This document shows positions 53,828-63,292 of a stretch of DNA of 64,000 nucleotides, in pieces. Made by a program: the position numbers and the translations under genes. The stretch lies in the NCBI GenBank assembly GCA_964577115.1, contig CAZNXJ010000002.1, positions 62,001-126,000 of the forward strand, given 5' to 3'. A model generated the notes under the pieces. It was given only the letters and a program-made list of their open reading frames with translations. It was not told the DNA's origin and did no database searches. Numbering within the stretch: the stretch's first letter is position 1; the number at the start of each line of letters is the position of its first letter. This DNA comes from CAZNXJ01 sp964577115. GTDB lineage: Bacteria > Planctomycetota > Planctomycetia > Pirellulales > Pirellulaceae.

Positions 53828-54493
53828 TTACTCCAAAAATTCCGGCCTCCACTGCGATAGATCTTCTACGAGGACGTCGGGGCGGTGTTGTGCGAGCTCG
53901 TCGCGCGTGAAAGTCCCTGTGGCCACAGCGACGACCCGCGCTCCGATCGCTCGCCCGCATCGTACATCATGCGGCGTGTCACCGATGACCCACAGCTTCG
54001 ACGATTTGGGTTCACAGCCTAGATGCCGACACGCGGCGGCCCAAGCCTCCCGCGCTACGTCATCGCGGTTCGGATGTTGATCGCCGAAGCCGCCGAAACG
54101 GAAGTGGTGATCCAAGCGATAGTGGGCGAGCTTCAGCCGAGCACCTTCGCGGATGTTTCCGGTGAGCAGCCCGACGGCGACGTCGTCGCGAGCGGCTAGT
54201 TGGTCCAGCAGCGCGTCCACGCCCGGCAACACGCGGCCGATGCGCGCCGCCAGCCGTTCTGGAAGTGCCTCGAGGTACGCGCGGCGAAACCGCTCCCAGT
54301 TTTCCTCGGTCGGCTCGATGGCGTGATAGGCGAACAACTGGCTGGCGATCCCTCGATCCGTGCACCCACTCAGCTCGACGCAATCCGCGCCGCGGCGGTT
54401 GAAAGCCGTTTGCAGGGCCACTTCGAGCGCATCCCGTCCCGCGCCACCGCTGTGGATCAAGGTGCCGTCTATATCGAACAAAAATGTATGCAT
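53828..54493 (-). CDS. HAD-superfamily phosphatase
   Basis: A 221-residue haloacid dehalogenase hydrolase similar to phosphoglycolate phosphatases. Motif I is FLFDIDGTL at residues 4-12 with the nucleophilic Asp, motif II VGLLTGN, and motif IV VIGDTPHDVRCG. The cap domain lies between motifs I and II. The substrate is unknown. ATG 54493 gives MHTFLFDIDGT; the frame continues upstream without family similarity. It lies 194 bases downstream of accC on the same strand. Confidence 0.9.
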   Translation of the reverse strand: MHTFLFDIDGTLIHSGGAGRDALEVALQTAFNRRGADCVELSGCTDRGIASQLFAYHAIEPTEENWERFRRAYLEALPERLAARIGRVLPGVDALLDQLAARDDVAVGLLTGNIREGARLKLAHYRLDHHFRFGGFGDQHPNRDDVAREAWAAACRHLGCEPKSSKLWVIGDTPHDVRCGRAIGARVVAVATGTFTRDELAQHRPDVLVEDLSQWRPEFLE

Positions 54494-54687
54494 GCGTTGA
54501 TTGTCGATGCCTTCCTGACGCGCGGAGCGATCGCGCTGGCCGCGACCGGCTGTCCGGTGCCATTTTAATGAACCGAGCAGGGGAGTGGCGGATAGGAGCG
54601 AAAGCCGGAAACGAAATTCACGGCTTTCACTTGGCAATGCGCGCACAGAGGCGACCACGGAGGCGCCGGGTCACGCGGCGAGAGAGG

Positions 54688-56031
54688 CTACGAGAGCCAG
54701 ATCCGCTCGACGAACTTCGTATCGACCAGGCCTTCGACGAAGTCCGAGTGCATCAGCACTTCTTTGTGGAAGTCGGCCGTCGTCGCGATGCCTTCAATGC
54801 GCAGCTCGTCGAGTGCTCGGAGCATGCACGCGATGGCCTCGCCGCGCGTCGGCTGGTGAACGATCAGTTTGCCGATCATCGAGTCGTAATGAGGCGGCAC
54901 GACGTAACCCGGATGGGCGTGCGTATCGAACCGGACGCCCATTCCTCCGGGGAAGTGCATGCGCCGGATTTGCCCCGCCGAAGGTTGAAACTTTCGCTTG
55001 GGATCCTCGGCGTTGATGCGGCACTCGATTGCGGCGCCGCGGAGCTGAATGTCGTCCTGGGTAAAGGGCAGCGGCTCGCCCGCAGCAATGGCAATCTGTG
55101 CACGGATCAGGTCGATGCCGGTGACCATCTCGGTCACGGGATGCTCGACCTGGATCCGAGCGTTCACTTCAATGAAGTAGAAATTGTTCTGTTGATCGAC
55201 GATAAATTCGACCGTGCCGGCGTTCGTGTAATTGGCCTGGCGAATCAATCGCACGGCCGACTCGCACAGCTCGCGACGGATCTCCGCCGGCAGGTTCGGG
55301 GCCGGGCTTTCCTCGATCAATTTCTGGTGGCGGCGCTGCGTTGAACAGTCGCGTTCCCAGAGATGGACGGCGTTGCCGTGGTGGTCGGCCAGTACCTGGA
55401 CTTCGACGTGCCGCGGCCGCTCGATGTATTTCTCGATGTACACACCTGGATTGCCAAACGCCGCCTGGGCCTCCGTACGGGCCTGGCTGAGTGCCGCTTT
55501 CAGGGCGAGGTCGTTCGAGGCGATCCGCATGCCCTTGCCGCCACCGCCCGCCGTGGCTTTGATGAGCACGGGGAAGCCGATCTCGTGAGCGACTCGCAGC
55601 GCGGTGGCGTCGTCGTCGATCAGCCCGTCGCTACCCGGGACGACCGGTACGTTGGCTTCGCGAGCGAGCTTGCGCGCGCGATTCTTGTCACCGAGCAGGT
55701 CCATGGCTTCGGGCGTCGGCCCGATAAAGTCAATCTTGCAGCTGCGGCACACCTCGTTGAAGTGCGAGTTCTCGGCGAGGAATCCGTAGCCGGGATGGAT
55801 GGCTTCGACGTTCCCGACTTCGGCTGCGCTGATTACCTGGTCGATCTTCAAATAGCTTTGAGTCGATTTCGCGGGCCCGACGCAGTAGGCTTCGTCGGCC
55901 AGGTCGAGGTATGCCGCACCCCGATCGGCTTCGCTGAAGATGGCCACGGTTTCGATGCCCATCTCTTTGCAGGCACGAATGATCCGCAGCGCAATTTCGC
56001 CTCGGTTCGCGATCAGGATCCGCTTGTACAT
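54688..56031 (-). CDS. accC: Acetyl-CoA carboxylase, biotin carboxylase subunit
   Basis: A 447-residue biotin carboxylase, which uses ATP and bicarbonate to carboxylate the biotin on AccB in fatty-acid synthesis. It begins YKRILIANRGEIALR. The ATP-grasp loop is KATAGGGGKGMRIA, and the catalytic segments EKYIERPRHVEVQ and FIEVNARIQVEHPVTE are intact. ATG 56031 fits the family N-terminus; a GTG at 56067 would add 12 residues. It lies 85 bases downstream of accB, the normal accBC order. Confidence 0.96.
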   Translation of the reverse strand: MYKRILIANRGEIALRIIRACKEMGIETVAIFSEADRGAAYLDLADEAYCVGPAKSTQSYLKIDQVISAAEVGNVEAIHPGYGFLAENSHFNEVCRSCKIDFIGPTPEAMDLLGDKNRARKLAREANVPVVPGSDGLIDDDATALRVAHEIGFPVLIKATAGGGGKGMRIASNDLALKAALSQARTEAQAAFGNPGVYIEKYIERPRHVEVQVLADHHGNAVHLWERDCSTQRRHQKLIEESPAPNLPAEIRRELCESAVRLIRQANYTNAGTVEFIVDQQNNFYFIEVNARIQVEHPVTEMVTGIDLIRAQIAIAAGEPLPFTQDDIQLRGAAIECRINAEDPKRKFQPSAGQIRRMHFPGGMGVRFDTHAHPGYVVPPHYDSMIGKLIVHQPTRGEAIACMLRALDELRIEGIATTADFHKEVLMHSDFVEGLVDTKFVERIWLS

Positions 56032-56116
56032 AGGGCTCGCAGGAGAAGAGGAAAGGACGGCATGCACCGGCCGGCGCGCCGCGGCGTCGCCGCACCGCCT
56101 GCCGCACCAGAACGGC

Positions 56117-56614
56117 TCAGCCGCTCGTGTCGATCTTGAACAGCGGCTTGCCGTAATCCACGGCCTGTTCGTCCTCGACCAGCACCGCGACCACGCGTCC
56201 GCGAACCTCGGCCGGGATCTCGTTGAAGATCTTCATCGCTTCGATGATGCAAACCGTCTTGTCGGCTTCGACGTGGTCGCCGACTTTGACGAACGGTTCG
56301 GCGTTCGGGTTCGCTCGCGAATAAAACGTGCCGACCATCGGGCTGCGGATATAGACGATATTCGGGCCATCGGCCGCCGCCGCGTCCTCGCGGGGCGCAG
56401 GAGGGGGCAGGGCAGCCGGAGGTGGGGCGGCGGGCGCCATCCGAGTGACATCGACCGCCGGGGCCGGCTGAGCGCGACTCAGTCGAATCCGCTCTTTGCC
56501 TTGCCGCAGATCCATCTCGGCCAGCTCATGCTCGCGCATCAATTCAATTAGCGTTCGAATCCTTTCGAGATCGAAGACGCCCCGCGCCGCGTTGTCGTTT
56601 TCCTGTTCTGACAT
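56117..56614 (-). CDS. accB: Biotin carboxyl carrier protein of acetyl-CoA carboxylase
   Basis: A 165-residue BCCP. The N-terminal helix (DLERIRTLIELMREHELAEM) is followed by a proline/alanine linker. The C-terminal biotinyl domain holds the biotin lysine in EAMKIFNEI (about residues 124-132) and the BCCP-specific thumb region (SPMVGTFYS). ATG 56614 (MSEQEND) is the family-type start; the frame is open upstream to 56674. It is cotranscribed with accC. Confidence 0.96.
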   Translation of the reverse strand: MSEQENDNAARGVFDLERIRTLIELMREHELAEMDLRQGKERIRLSRAQPAPAVDVTRMAPAAPPPAALPPPAPREDAAAADGPNIVYIRSPMVGTFYSRANPNAEPFVKVGDHVEADKTVCIIEAMKIFNEIPAEVRGRVVAVLVEDEQAVDYGKPLFKIDTSG

Positions 56615-57163
56615 CCACCGAACTCCGCTGGTTCTCGGGCCGCGCCGCTTGATCCGGCGAGTATTCTCAGGCACGCGGGGTCAGCTGTTCCGCATCCCGA
56701 ATTGCCCCGGTTCGTCTTTCTCGATTTCGATTACCCTGTTTTACGCCGGGACCAGGGGAGAAAGGAAGGACGGCTCCGAGCCGTACACGCCGGCTTTACG
56801 CCCGTCGCCGGTCCCGCACGCTCGCCACCGCCCAGCGAGCGTCTGCAGAGGCGCAATCCGGACGACGCCTGCCGGGACCACCGCTTTACCCCAAGCGTCC
56901 CATGCGATCGCTTGCGCCAGGCAGGTCTCGAAACACAACTCTATTGCTGCGTTCGAGTTTGGGCGAGATTTTAGTGGCCTCCGCGCGATGCGTCAAGCCG
57001 CACGCGGCGCGCCGACGACGACGCGACATACCCGCCGTCGCCGACCAAGTCGAAACGGGCATGCGATATACTGAAGTGCCTCCACAAGCGGCTCTGCGGT
57101 GCTACAAGCGGCCGCGCGCCGCCGCCAGACGATGTCTAAATTTCGCGACACGAGGAGGGCCGG
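56615..57163. other. Intergenic region between accB and the thioredoxin-TPR gene
   Basis: This 549-base region separates divergent genes. A -10-like TATACT lies at 57067-57072, about 95 bases before the thioredoxin-like start, without a good -35. A GAGGAGGG ribosome-binding stretch is just before 57164. No gene is supported. Confidence 0.35.
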
Positions 57164-58006
57164 ATGAGTTCCGAATATGTGATCAACACCACGGATGAGC
57201 GGTTCGAACAGGATGTGTTCCAGCGTTCCCAGGACGTGCCGGTGGTTGTCGATTTCTGGGCGGCATGGTGTCAGCCCTGCCGGCTGCTGGCCCCCGTGTT
57301 GGAGAAACTGGCCGAGGAGTTTGCCGGGCAATTCGTGCTCGTCAAAGCCAACACGGACGAGACGCCGCAGGCAGCGACGGCTTTCCGCGTCCAGGGCATT
57401 CCGGCCGTCTATGCAGTGCAGGGTGGGGAAGTCGTGGATTTCTTCGCCGGGCTGCTTCCGGAGGATCAGCTGCGCGCCTGGATCGAACGCATCGTACGTC
57501 GTGGCCAACTTCAGCGCGCCAAGAAGCTCGAAGCCGACTCACCCGCCGAGGCCGAAAAGCTCTACCGTGAACTGATCAGCGCCGACCCGCAGTTGGCCGA
57601 CGCTTCCATCGGCCTGGGGCGCGTGCTGCTGGCCCAAGGCAAGATCGACGACGCGCAGCAGATCGTCTCGCAGCTGCAAAGCCGCGGGTTTCTCGAACCC
57701 GAGGCCGAGAAACTCAAGGCGGCCGTCGAACTGAGCGAGAAGCGGGAGACCAATCTCGAGCAGCTCGAGCAGCAGGCGAAGGACGCGCCCGATGACCTCG
57801 AAACGCAGCTGGCCTGGGCCGAAGCGCTCGCGGCGCACGGCGAGCATGAACGAGCGCTCGAGCGGCTGCTCGACCTGGTCGCTCGCGACAAACACGGCGT
57901 CGGCGACCGAGCGCGCCAGGTCATGATCGACATCTTCCGCGTCCTCCCGGACGATTCTGAGCTTACCGCGAACTACCGCCGCCAGCTCTCGGCGCTGCTG
58001 TTCTAA
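57164..58006 (+). CDS. Thioredoxin-TPR co-chaperone (CnoX/YbbN-like)
   Basis: A 280-residue cytoplasmic protein. The thioredoxin domain spans residues 1-110 with the active site WCQPC (about 35-39) and cis-proline region GIPAV. A C-terminal TPR-like helical region (about 120-275) follows. This is the architecture of CnoX/YbbN, which in E. coli lacks the redox pair but keeps it in other bacteria. Here both cysteines are present, so oxidoreductase activity is likely. GAGGAGGG precedes the ATG. Confidence 0.9.
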   Translation: MSSEYVINTTDERFEQDVFQRSQDVPVVVDFWAAWCQPCRLLAPVLEKLAEEFAGQFVLVKANTDETPQAATAFRVQGIPAVYAVQGGEVVDFFAGLLPEDQLRAWIERIVRRGQLQRAKKLEADSPAEAEKLYRELISADPQLADASIGLGRVLLAQGKIDDAQQIVSQLQSRGFLEPEAEKLKAAVELSEKRETNLEQLEQQAKDAPDDLETQLAWAEALAAHGEHERALERLLDLVARDKHGVGDRARQVMIDIFRVLPDDSELTANYRRQLSALLF

Positions 58007-58271
58007 ATACCAACGCTGGGCACGGTCCGGGGCGATAGGCGCCCGTGCGAACGCGTAGGGGAAGGCTGCGCGCCGATGGGGCTACGAAGGCGCAGCCGCC
58101 GCCGCTTTCGCCAGGGGCAAAAGGCGGAACACGAGCGGCGATGCGACGCGCTCGAGGGCGTGTAGCTCGCACTTCGGCCTTGTGGCAACGAGCGACTTCG
58201 GTACACTTCGACCGGTTCTTACCGACGGATTCGACCGCCGCGTTGAGTGCCCGAACCAGGTGGCATGTGCG

Positions 58272-58299
58272 TTGCCCCGTTGTGCGTTTGGACTAGAAT
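58272..58299 (+). promoter_or_regulatory. Promoter of the phosphofructokinase gene
   Basis: TTGCCC (58272-58277) and TAGAAT (58294-58299) with 16-base spacing give a predicted leader of about 43 bases before ATG 58349. It is near-identical to the tRNA-Pro promoter (33220-33247). The rest of 58007-58271 holds no gene I can support. Confidence 0.55.
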
Positions 58300-58348
58300 T
58301 CCGCGCCGGTTGCTGTCGAGTTCCTTTGGCCCATAAGGACTCTGTTCC

Positions 58349-59656
58349 ATGTCCACACTTTCTCGCCCGCCGCGCCCACAGCACAGTTTTCGTCGCGCGG
58401 CGATCTTGTTTGCCGGCGGGCCCGCGCCTGCGGCGAACGCCGTAATCAGCACCGCATCCGTTTCGTTCTTGCGCAACGACATTCAGGTGCTCGGCATCCT
58501 GCACGGATACTCGAATCTGGTGCGCTACAGCGAAGACTATCCCATGCAGGCGGGCCGCGACTACATGGTGATCGATCACAGCGTTTTAAAGCGCACACGC
58601 AACAGTCAGGGCATCCTGATCGGTACGGCGCGCACCAATCCTGGCCGCGACATCTTCGAGCCCGCTCATTTGGATGATCCCGAACGCTCGCGGCCGCTGC
58701 GGCGCGTCTATGAGGCGCTCTGCTCGCTCGAAGTCGATGCGCTCGTTTCCATTGGCGGCGACGATACGCTGAAGACCGCCAATAAGCTGAAGATGTTCCA
58801 GGACCGCCTGCCGCCCGACTACAAACGGATCCCGGTCGTTCATCTGCCGAAGACGATCGACAACGACTACCTGGGGCTCGACTTCACGTTCGGGTACTTC
58901 ACGGCCGTCGAGACGCTCGCTTCCGAGATCCGCAATCTGTTGCATGACGCCGAGGCCGGACGCTCGTACTACCTGACGGAAACGATGGGGCGCAGCGCAG
59001 GATGGCTCGCCTACGGGGCGGCGATTGCCGGCGAAGCGAGCCTCGTGATCAGCGTCGAGGACATCACGGGCGAATATCGGGATGAAGAGAAGACCACCGA
59101 TCCGGCCACGGGCGAAGAGACGACGCGGCCCATCATGAACATCGACCGCGTGGTGCGCCGCATCGTTAAAACGATGCTCGCTCGCGAGGCTGAGCGGAAA
59201 GAGTACGGCGTGATCGTCCTCGCCGAAGGGCTCGCCGAATACCTGCCGAATCAATACCTGGCCGGCGTGCCGCGTGACGAGCACAATCATATCTCGATTT
59301 CGCACGTCAATATGGCGCGGCTCTTCTCGCGGCTGGTGTCCGAGGAATACAAACGCCAGACGGGCCGCTCGCGGAAGGTCACCGGTCTGCAGCTCGGCTA
59401 CGAATCTCGCTGTGCTGCACCCCAGGCCTTCGACGTGATGCTCGGCAGCCAGCTTGGCGTCGGCGCTTACCGGGCGCTCGTCGAAAAAGGCCTCAATGGT
59501 GTGATGGTATCCGTGACCGGGCAGCTCGATTTGCACTTCGTGCCCTTCGAGAAGCTCGTCGATCCCGAAACGCTCGTTACCGTCGTCCGCTACATCAAAC
59601 CCGGCAGCGATTTCCATTCGCTCGCACGGTTCCTCGAGACGTACGTCAACGAATAA
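58349..59656 (+). CDS. 6-phosphofructokinase, pyrophosphate-dependent type
   Basis: A 435-residue phosphofructokinase converting fructose 6-phosphate to the 1,6-bisphosphate. The phosphoryl-donor site reads SIGGDDTLKTAN: Asp after GGD instead of Gly is the hallmark of PPi-using enzymes. The catalytic loop reads PKTIDNDY (Lys rather than Gly), also the PPi type. ETMGRSAGWLAYG and GLQLGYESRCAAPQAFD are family motifs. It is a monocistronic gene. The PPi assignment rests on residue rules, not assay. Confidence 0.92.
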   Translation: MSTLSRPPRPQHSFRRAAILFAGGPAPAANAVISTASVSFLRNDIQVLGILHGYSNLVRYSEDYPMQAGRDYMVIDHSVLKRTRNSQGILIGTARTNPGRDIFEPAHLDDPERSRPLRRVYEALCSLEVDALVSIGGDDTLKTANKLKMFQDRLPPDYKRIPVVHLPKTIDNDYLGLDFTFGYFTAVETLASEIRNLLHDAEAGRSYYLTETMGRSAGWLAYGAAIAGEASLVISVEDITGEYRDEEKTTDPATGEETTRPIMNIDRVVRRIVKTMLAREAERKEYGVIVLAEGLAEYLPNQYLAGVPRDEHNHISISHVNMARLFSRLVSEEYKRQTGRSRKVTGLQLGYESRCAAPQAFDVMLGSQLGVGAYRALVEKGLNGVMVSVTGQLDLHFVPFEKLVDPETLVTVVRYIKPGSDFHSLARFLETYVNE

Positions 59657-59731
59657 CGACGCACAATCCACGCCTGCTCGGCGGTCTCTCGGGTCGCTGC
59701 GCGGCGGCTTCGATCTCTATTCGCCTCGCTA

Positions 59732-59767
59732 CCCAGGCCTACGCCGGAGATCCGGCTAAGGCCTGGG
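59732..59767. repeat. Two-tier 14-bp hairpin downstream of PFK
   Basis: CCCAGGCCT (59732-59740) pairs with AGGCCTGGG (59759-59767). Inside, GCCGG (59743-59747) pairs with CCGGC (59752-59756) around AGAT. It lies 76 bases after the PFK stop, between convergent genes. There is no T-run. It may be an intergenic palindromic element or a terminator. Confidence 0.6.
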
Positions 59768-59922
59768 CCAGCCCCGGCCTAGTACCGCGCGCCTAGTGTA
59801 TCTCGCGGCACGGTGCCACGCGCGGCGAGCCGACTCGCGACGGCTAGGAGGAAGTCCGCGGCTAGGTTAAGCAATCCGCTTTCCCTTCCTCTTGGTCCGC
59901 GCCTTTCTCCTTCACTCTTTTC

Positions 59923-60513
59923 TTAAATCAGCGTCCCCTTGGTGCTGGGGATGCCGGGCGAGCGTGGATCGAGCTCGACGGCCATGCGCAGAGCGCGGGC
60001 GGCGGCTTTGAAGATGGCTTCACTGATGTGGTGAGTGTTGCGGCCGTAGTGGACGAGCACGTGGAGGTTTGCCGGGGCGTTGGCCGCCACGGCCTGCCAG
60101 AAGTCCTCGACAAGCTCGCTGTCGAAGTCGCCGATTTTCTGGCTGGGCATCGTCGCCTGGAAGACGAGGTAGGGTCGGCCGCTCAGATCCCAAGCGACCG
60201 TGGCGAGCGTCTCTTCCATGGGGAGTACCGAGTGCCCGTAGCGGCGGATGCCAGCCTTGTTTCCAAGCGCCTGGCGCAGTGCGTGCCCTAGGCAGATGCC
60301 GACGTCTTCGACCGTGTGATGGAAATCGACATGCACGTCCCCCTCGGCCTTCACCGTCAGGTCGAACAGAGCATGCCGCGTAAACAGTTCGAGCATGTGA
60401 TCGAGGAAGCCGACGCCGGTGGCCAACTGCGACTGGCCCGTGCCGTCCACATTCAGCTCGAGTTGGATTTGCGTTTCCCGCGTGCGGCGGTCGATGGAAG
60501 CAGTCCGCGACAT
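59923..60513 (-). CDS. hisB: Imidazoleglycerol-phosphate dehydratase
   Basis: A 196-residue HisB, the sixth step of histidine synthesis. The manganese-binding histidine motifs are GFLDHMLELFTRHALFDL, FHHTVEDVGICLG and HYGRNTHHISEAIFKA. No N-terminal histidinol-phosphatase domain is fused. ATG 60513 lies 2 bases after the hisC stop, so the genes are coupled; the frame extends upstream only through hisC in another frame. Confidence 0.96.
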   Translation of the reverse strand: MSRTASIDRRTRETQIQLELNVDGTGQSQLATGVGFLDHMLELFTRHALFDLTVKAEGDVHVDFHHTVEDVGICLGHALRQALGNKAGIRRYGHSVLPMEETLATVAWDLSGRPYLVFQATMPSQKIGDFDSELVEDFWQAVAANAPANLHVLVHYGRNTHHISEAIFKAAARALRMAVELDPRSPGIPSTKGTLI

Positions 60514-60515
60514 TT

Positions 60516-61562
60516 TTACACCATTCGCTCGAGCAGCGATAAACAGGCATCCATTTGCTCGTCCGTACCCACACTGATGCGCAGCCCGTCGCGCCAACGT
60601 GGGTAATCCATGTAGCGGACCAGAATCCGCTCGTCCTTTAGCCGCTGATACAACAGCTTTGCCGGTTGTTCCGGATGTTCGCACCAGACGAAGTTCGCCT
60701 GGGAATCGATGACTTGAAAGCCTAGTTCACGGAGGCGGTTCGTCAGCCGGCCACGCGTTGCAATGATCTTCGCGCGGTTCTCACGTAGCCACGCCTGGTC
60801 ATGAATGGCCGCGGTTGCGCCGGCGATCGACAACGCATCGCAGTTGTAAGAATCCTTGACTTTGCGCAGTTGAGCGATCACGTGCGGCTGCGCGATGACA
60901 TAGCCGAAACGCAGGCCGGCCAGGGCATGCGACTTACTAAGCGTCCGCGAAACGAGAATTTTTTCGGATTCGCGTACGAGCGCCACTGCGTCTTGTTCCG
61001 CGAAGTCAACGTACGCCTCGTCGATCAAGAGGGCGCACGGGAGTCGTTCGGCCATTTCCAGGATCGCGTCGCGTCCGATCACCGTCCCGGTCGGGCTATT
61101 GGGATTGGGCAATAGGGCGAGCCGCAAGTCGGGCGACGCTTCGGAAAACGCAGATGGCAGGCTCCAGTCCGGCTGGAACAAGATCTCTTCGTACACGCCG
61201 CCTTGGATCTGCGCGAGCGTCGTGTACAGCACGTAGCTCGGGTACGGCAGCCGCAGCCGCTGGCCTTCGCCGACCGTGGCTCGTGTGACGATCGTCAGAA
61301 TGTCGTCGCTGCCGTTGCCGCACAGAATCCAATCTGGATCGACTCCGTGCAGAGCTGCGGCTTCCAGGCGGAAGGCGGTCGCGAGCGGATCGGGGTAGCG
61401 GGCTAGACCTCGCTCGAGTGCTTCCCGGATCGCGGCCGCCACGGCGGGCGACGGCGGATACGGGTTCTCGTTCGTGTTCAGCTTGATGAATTTGCCGGCC
61501 TGCGGCTGCTCGCCAGGCGTATAGCCCGCCATCGCCTCGATTACCGGTCGAAAGAGACCCAT
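60516..61562 (-). CDS. hisC: Histidinol-phosphate aminotransferase
   Basis: A 348-residue PLP-dependent class I/II aminotransferase of histidine synthesis. Motifs are KLNTNENPYPPSP at residues 27-39, LCGNGSDDIL, NPNSPTG and the PLP lysine in SRTLSKSHALAGLRFGY. It lies 97 bases downstream of hisD and is coupled to hisB. Confidence 0.95.
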   Translation of the reverse strand: MGLFRPVIEAMAGYTPGEQPQAGKFIKLNTNENPYPPSPAVAAAIREALERGLARYPDPLATAFRLEAAALHGVDPDWILCGNGSDDILTIVTRATVGEGQRLRLPYPSYVLYTTLAQIQGGVYEEILFQPDWSLPSAFSEASPDLRLALLPNPNSPTGTVIGRDAILEMAERLPCALLIDEAYVDFAEQDAVALVRESEKILVSRTLSKSHALAGLRFGYVIAQPHVIAQLRKVKDSYNCDALSIAGATAAIHDQAWLRENRAKIIATRGRLTNRLRELGFQVIDSQANFVWCEHPEQPAKLLYQRLKDERILVRYMDYPRWRDGLRISVGTDEQMDACLSLLERMV

Positions 61563-61659
61563 GAGCGGCTAACTGTCTTCGTGCTTGGGAAAGTAAAAAG
61601 TAAATGGATGGAGTTGCGGTGCTAATGAGCGGCTTGTGTACGGCGCGGCGGCCTCATTG

Positions 61660-63024
61660 CTATTGACCGAGCCGCACGTCGATGCTGGCGCGGTGCGCGG
61701 TGAGCCCCTCTTTATCGGCCATCCGCTGCACGTCGATCGCGTCGGCGCGCAGCGCATCGCGTGTGTATTGGATCACACTGCTGCTACGGAGAAACGAGTT
61801 GGCCGACAGGCCGCTCGCCCACCGTGCCGTGCCGCTGGTCGGCAGGACGTGCGAGGGCCCGGCGACGTAGTCACCCAGGGCGACGGGCGAGTAGTTGCCG
61901 ACAAACGTCGCTCCGGCGTTGCGAATGCGCTCGAGCAATCGCTTCGCATCGTCCGTCGCCAGATGGAGATGTTCCGGTGCAATCTGGTTCACCAGCTCGC
62001 AGGCTTCATCGGCATCGCGAACCAGAATCAGAGCTCCGAACTGCTGGAGGCTCTCGAGGGTCACGTCTGCTCGGCTGAGCTGCGCCGCTTGCCGAGCAAG
62101 CTCGGCGCGCGTGTCTTCGAGCAACTTTGGCGACCAGGTAATGAGGATGCTCGCTCCCGGAGCATGCTCGGCCTGCGCCAACAAATCGGCGGCGGCGAAA
62201 TCAGGTCGCGTCGTCTCGTCGGCCACAACTACGACTTCGCTCGGCCCGGCGATCGAATCAATATCGACCTCGCCATAGACGCGTTTCTTTGCGAGGGCCA
62301 CGAACAAGTTGCCGGGGCCGACAATTTTATCGACTTTCGGCAGGCCCTCGACGCCGTAGGCCAGCGCGGCGACCGCCTGAGCTCCGCCGATGCGATACAC
62401 TTCGCGGACCCCGAGTTCGGCGCAGACGGCGAGCACATCCGGGTTGTCGGCGCCGAAGGCCGTCGGCGGCGCGACAATCGCCAGCTGCTCGACGCCAGCC
62501 GCCAGTGCCGGTATGGCAGTCATGAGCACGGTCGAGGGATAGGCGGCGGCGCCCCCCGGCACGCAAATGCCGACGCGCTGTAGCGGCTGGTAACGCTGGT
62601 GCAGGACGACTCCATCGCCGCGGTGTACTTCGACATCGCGATGCAGGATCGCCCGCTGAAACAGATCGATGTTCGAGCGGATGCGCCGGACCGTTTCGAG
62701 AAACTCCGGGGAAGCGGCCGCGTGCGCTTCTGCGATCCGTGATTCGGGGACGCGGAGCTCCGAGGACGAGGCCGGAGCGCCATCGAGCTTCCGGCTGTAT
62801 TCGAGGACGGCATCCAGCCCGCGTACGCGCACGTCGTCGCAGATGCGTTCGACGACCTCGACCGGTTTCAACGCCTGGCCGAAGACGGCAATCGTGCGCC
62901 GCCGACCCTGCTCGCTGACCACGTCGCCGCGAGGACTGAGCCGCTCGCGCAGTTGCGCCAGCTGGCTCTGGACGTTGTCGCGGCGAGTATCAATAACCGA
63001 AATCAGAGACGCGTCGGCATTCAT
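61660..63024 (-). CDS. hisD: Histidinol dehydrogenase
   Basis: A zinc- and NAD-dependent enzyme of about 454 residues that performs the last two oxidations of histidine synthesis. It shows VGICVPGGAAAYPSTVLM, GGAQAVAALAYG, GPGNLFVALAKK, AGPSEVVVVADE, QAEHAPGASILIT and the catalytic APEHLHL. The start is uncertain: ATG 63024 (MNADASL), ATG 63066 and a frame opening at 63108 are all possible and none has a clear ribosome site. It is first gene of the hisD-hisC-hisB set. The other his genes are not in view. Confidence 0.94.
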   Translation of the reverse strand: MNADASLISVIDTRRDNVQSQLAQLRERLSPRGDVVSEQGRRRTIAVFGQALKPVEVVERICDDVRVRGLDAVLEYSRKLDGAPASSSELRVPESRIAEAHAAASPEFLETVRRIRSNIDLFQRAILHRDVEVHRGDGVVLHQRYQPLQRVGICVPGGAAAYPSTVLMTAIPALAAGVEQLAIVAPPTAFGADNPDVLAVCAELGVREVYRIGGAQAVAALAYGVEGLPKVDKIVGPGNLFVALAKKRVYGEVDIDSIAGPSEVVVVADETTRPDFAAADLLAQAEHAPGASILITWSPKLLEDTRAELARQAAQLSRADVTLESLQQFGALILVRDADEACELVNQIAPEHLHLATDDAKRLLERIRNAGATFVGNYSPVALGDYVAGPSHVLPTSGTARWASGLSANSFLRSSSVIQYTRDALRADAIDVQRMADKEGLTAHRASIDVRLGQ

Positions 63025-63292
63025 GGCAAAACGAGCAGCGGGGTGGATGGAGTTGGAGTATCCCATTGTGGTTTGCCGAACGGATTCGGGAAAGCGGGTG
63101 CGCGTCACCCGGGCGGGCTTCCTTGCGGGGCCAATTCGAGCGGCTACCGACTAGCGGATTTCCCATCCCGTTGTTACTCTGCGAAGGATCGTTCCCACCG
63201 GACGAGCTGTCCGGATGTGCCGCCGTTGGCCCGAATGGGAGCGACCTCTTCTGACTGAAACGCGTCGCAGCGGACGCGAGGAGTTGACGGGA

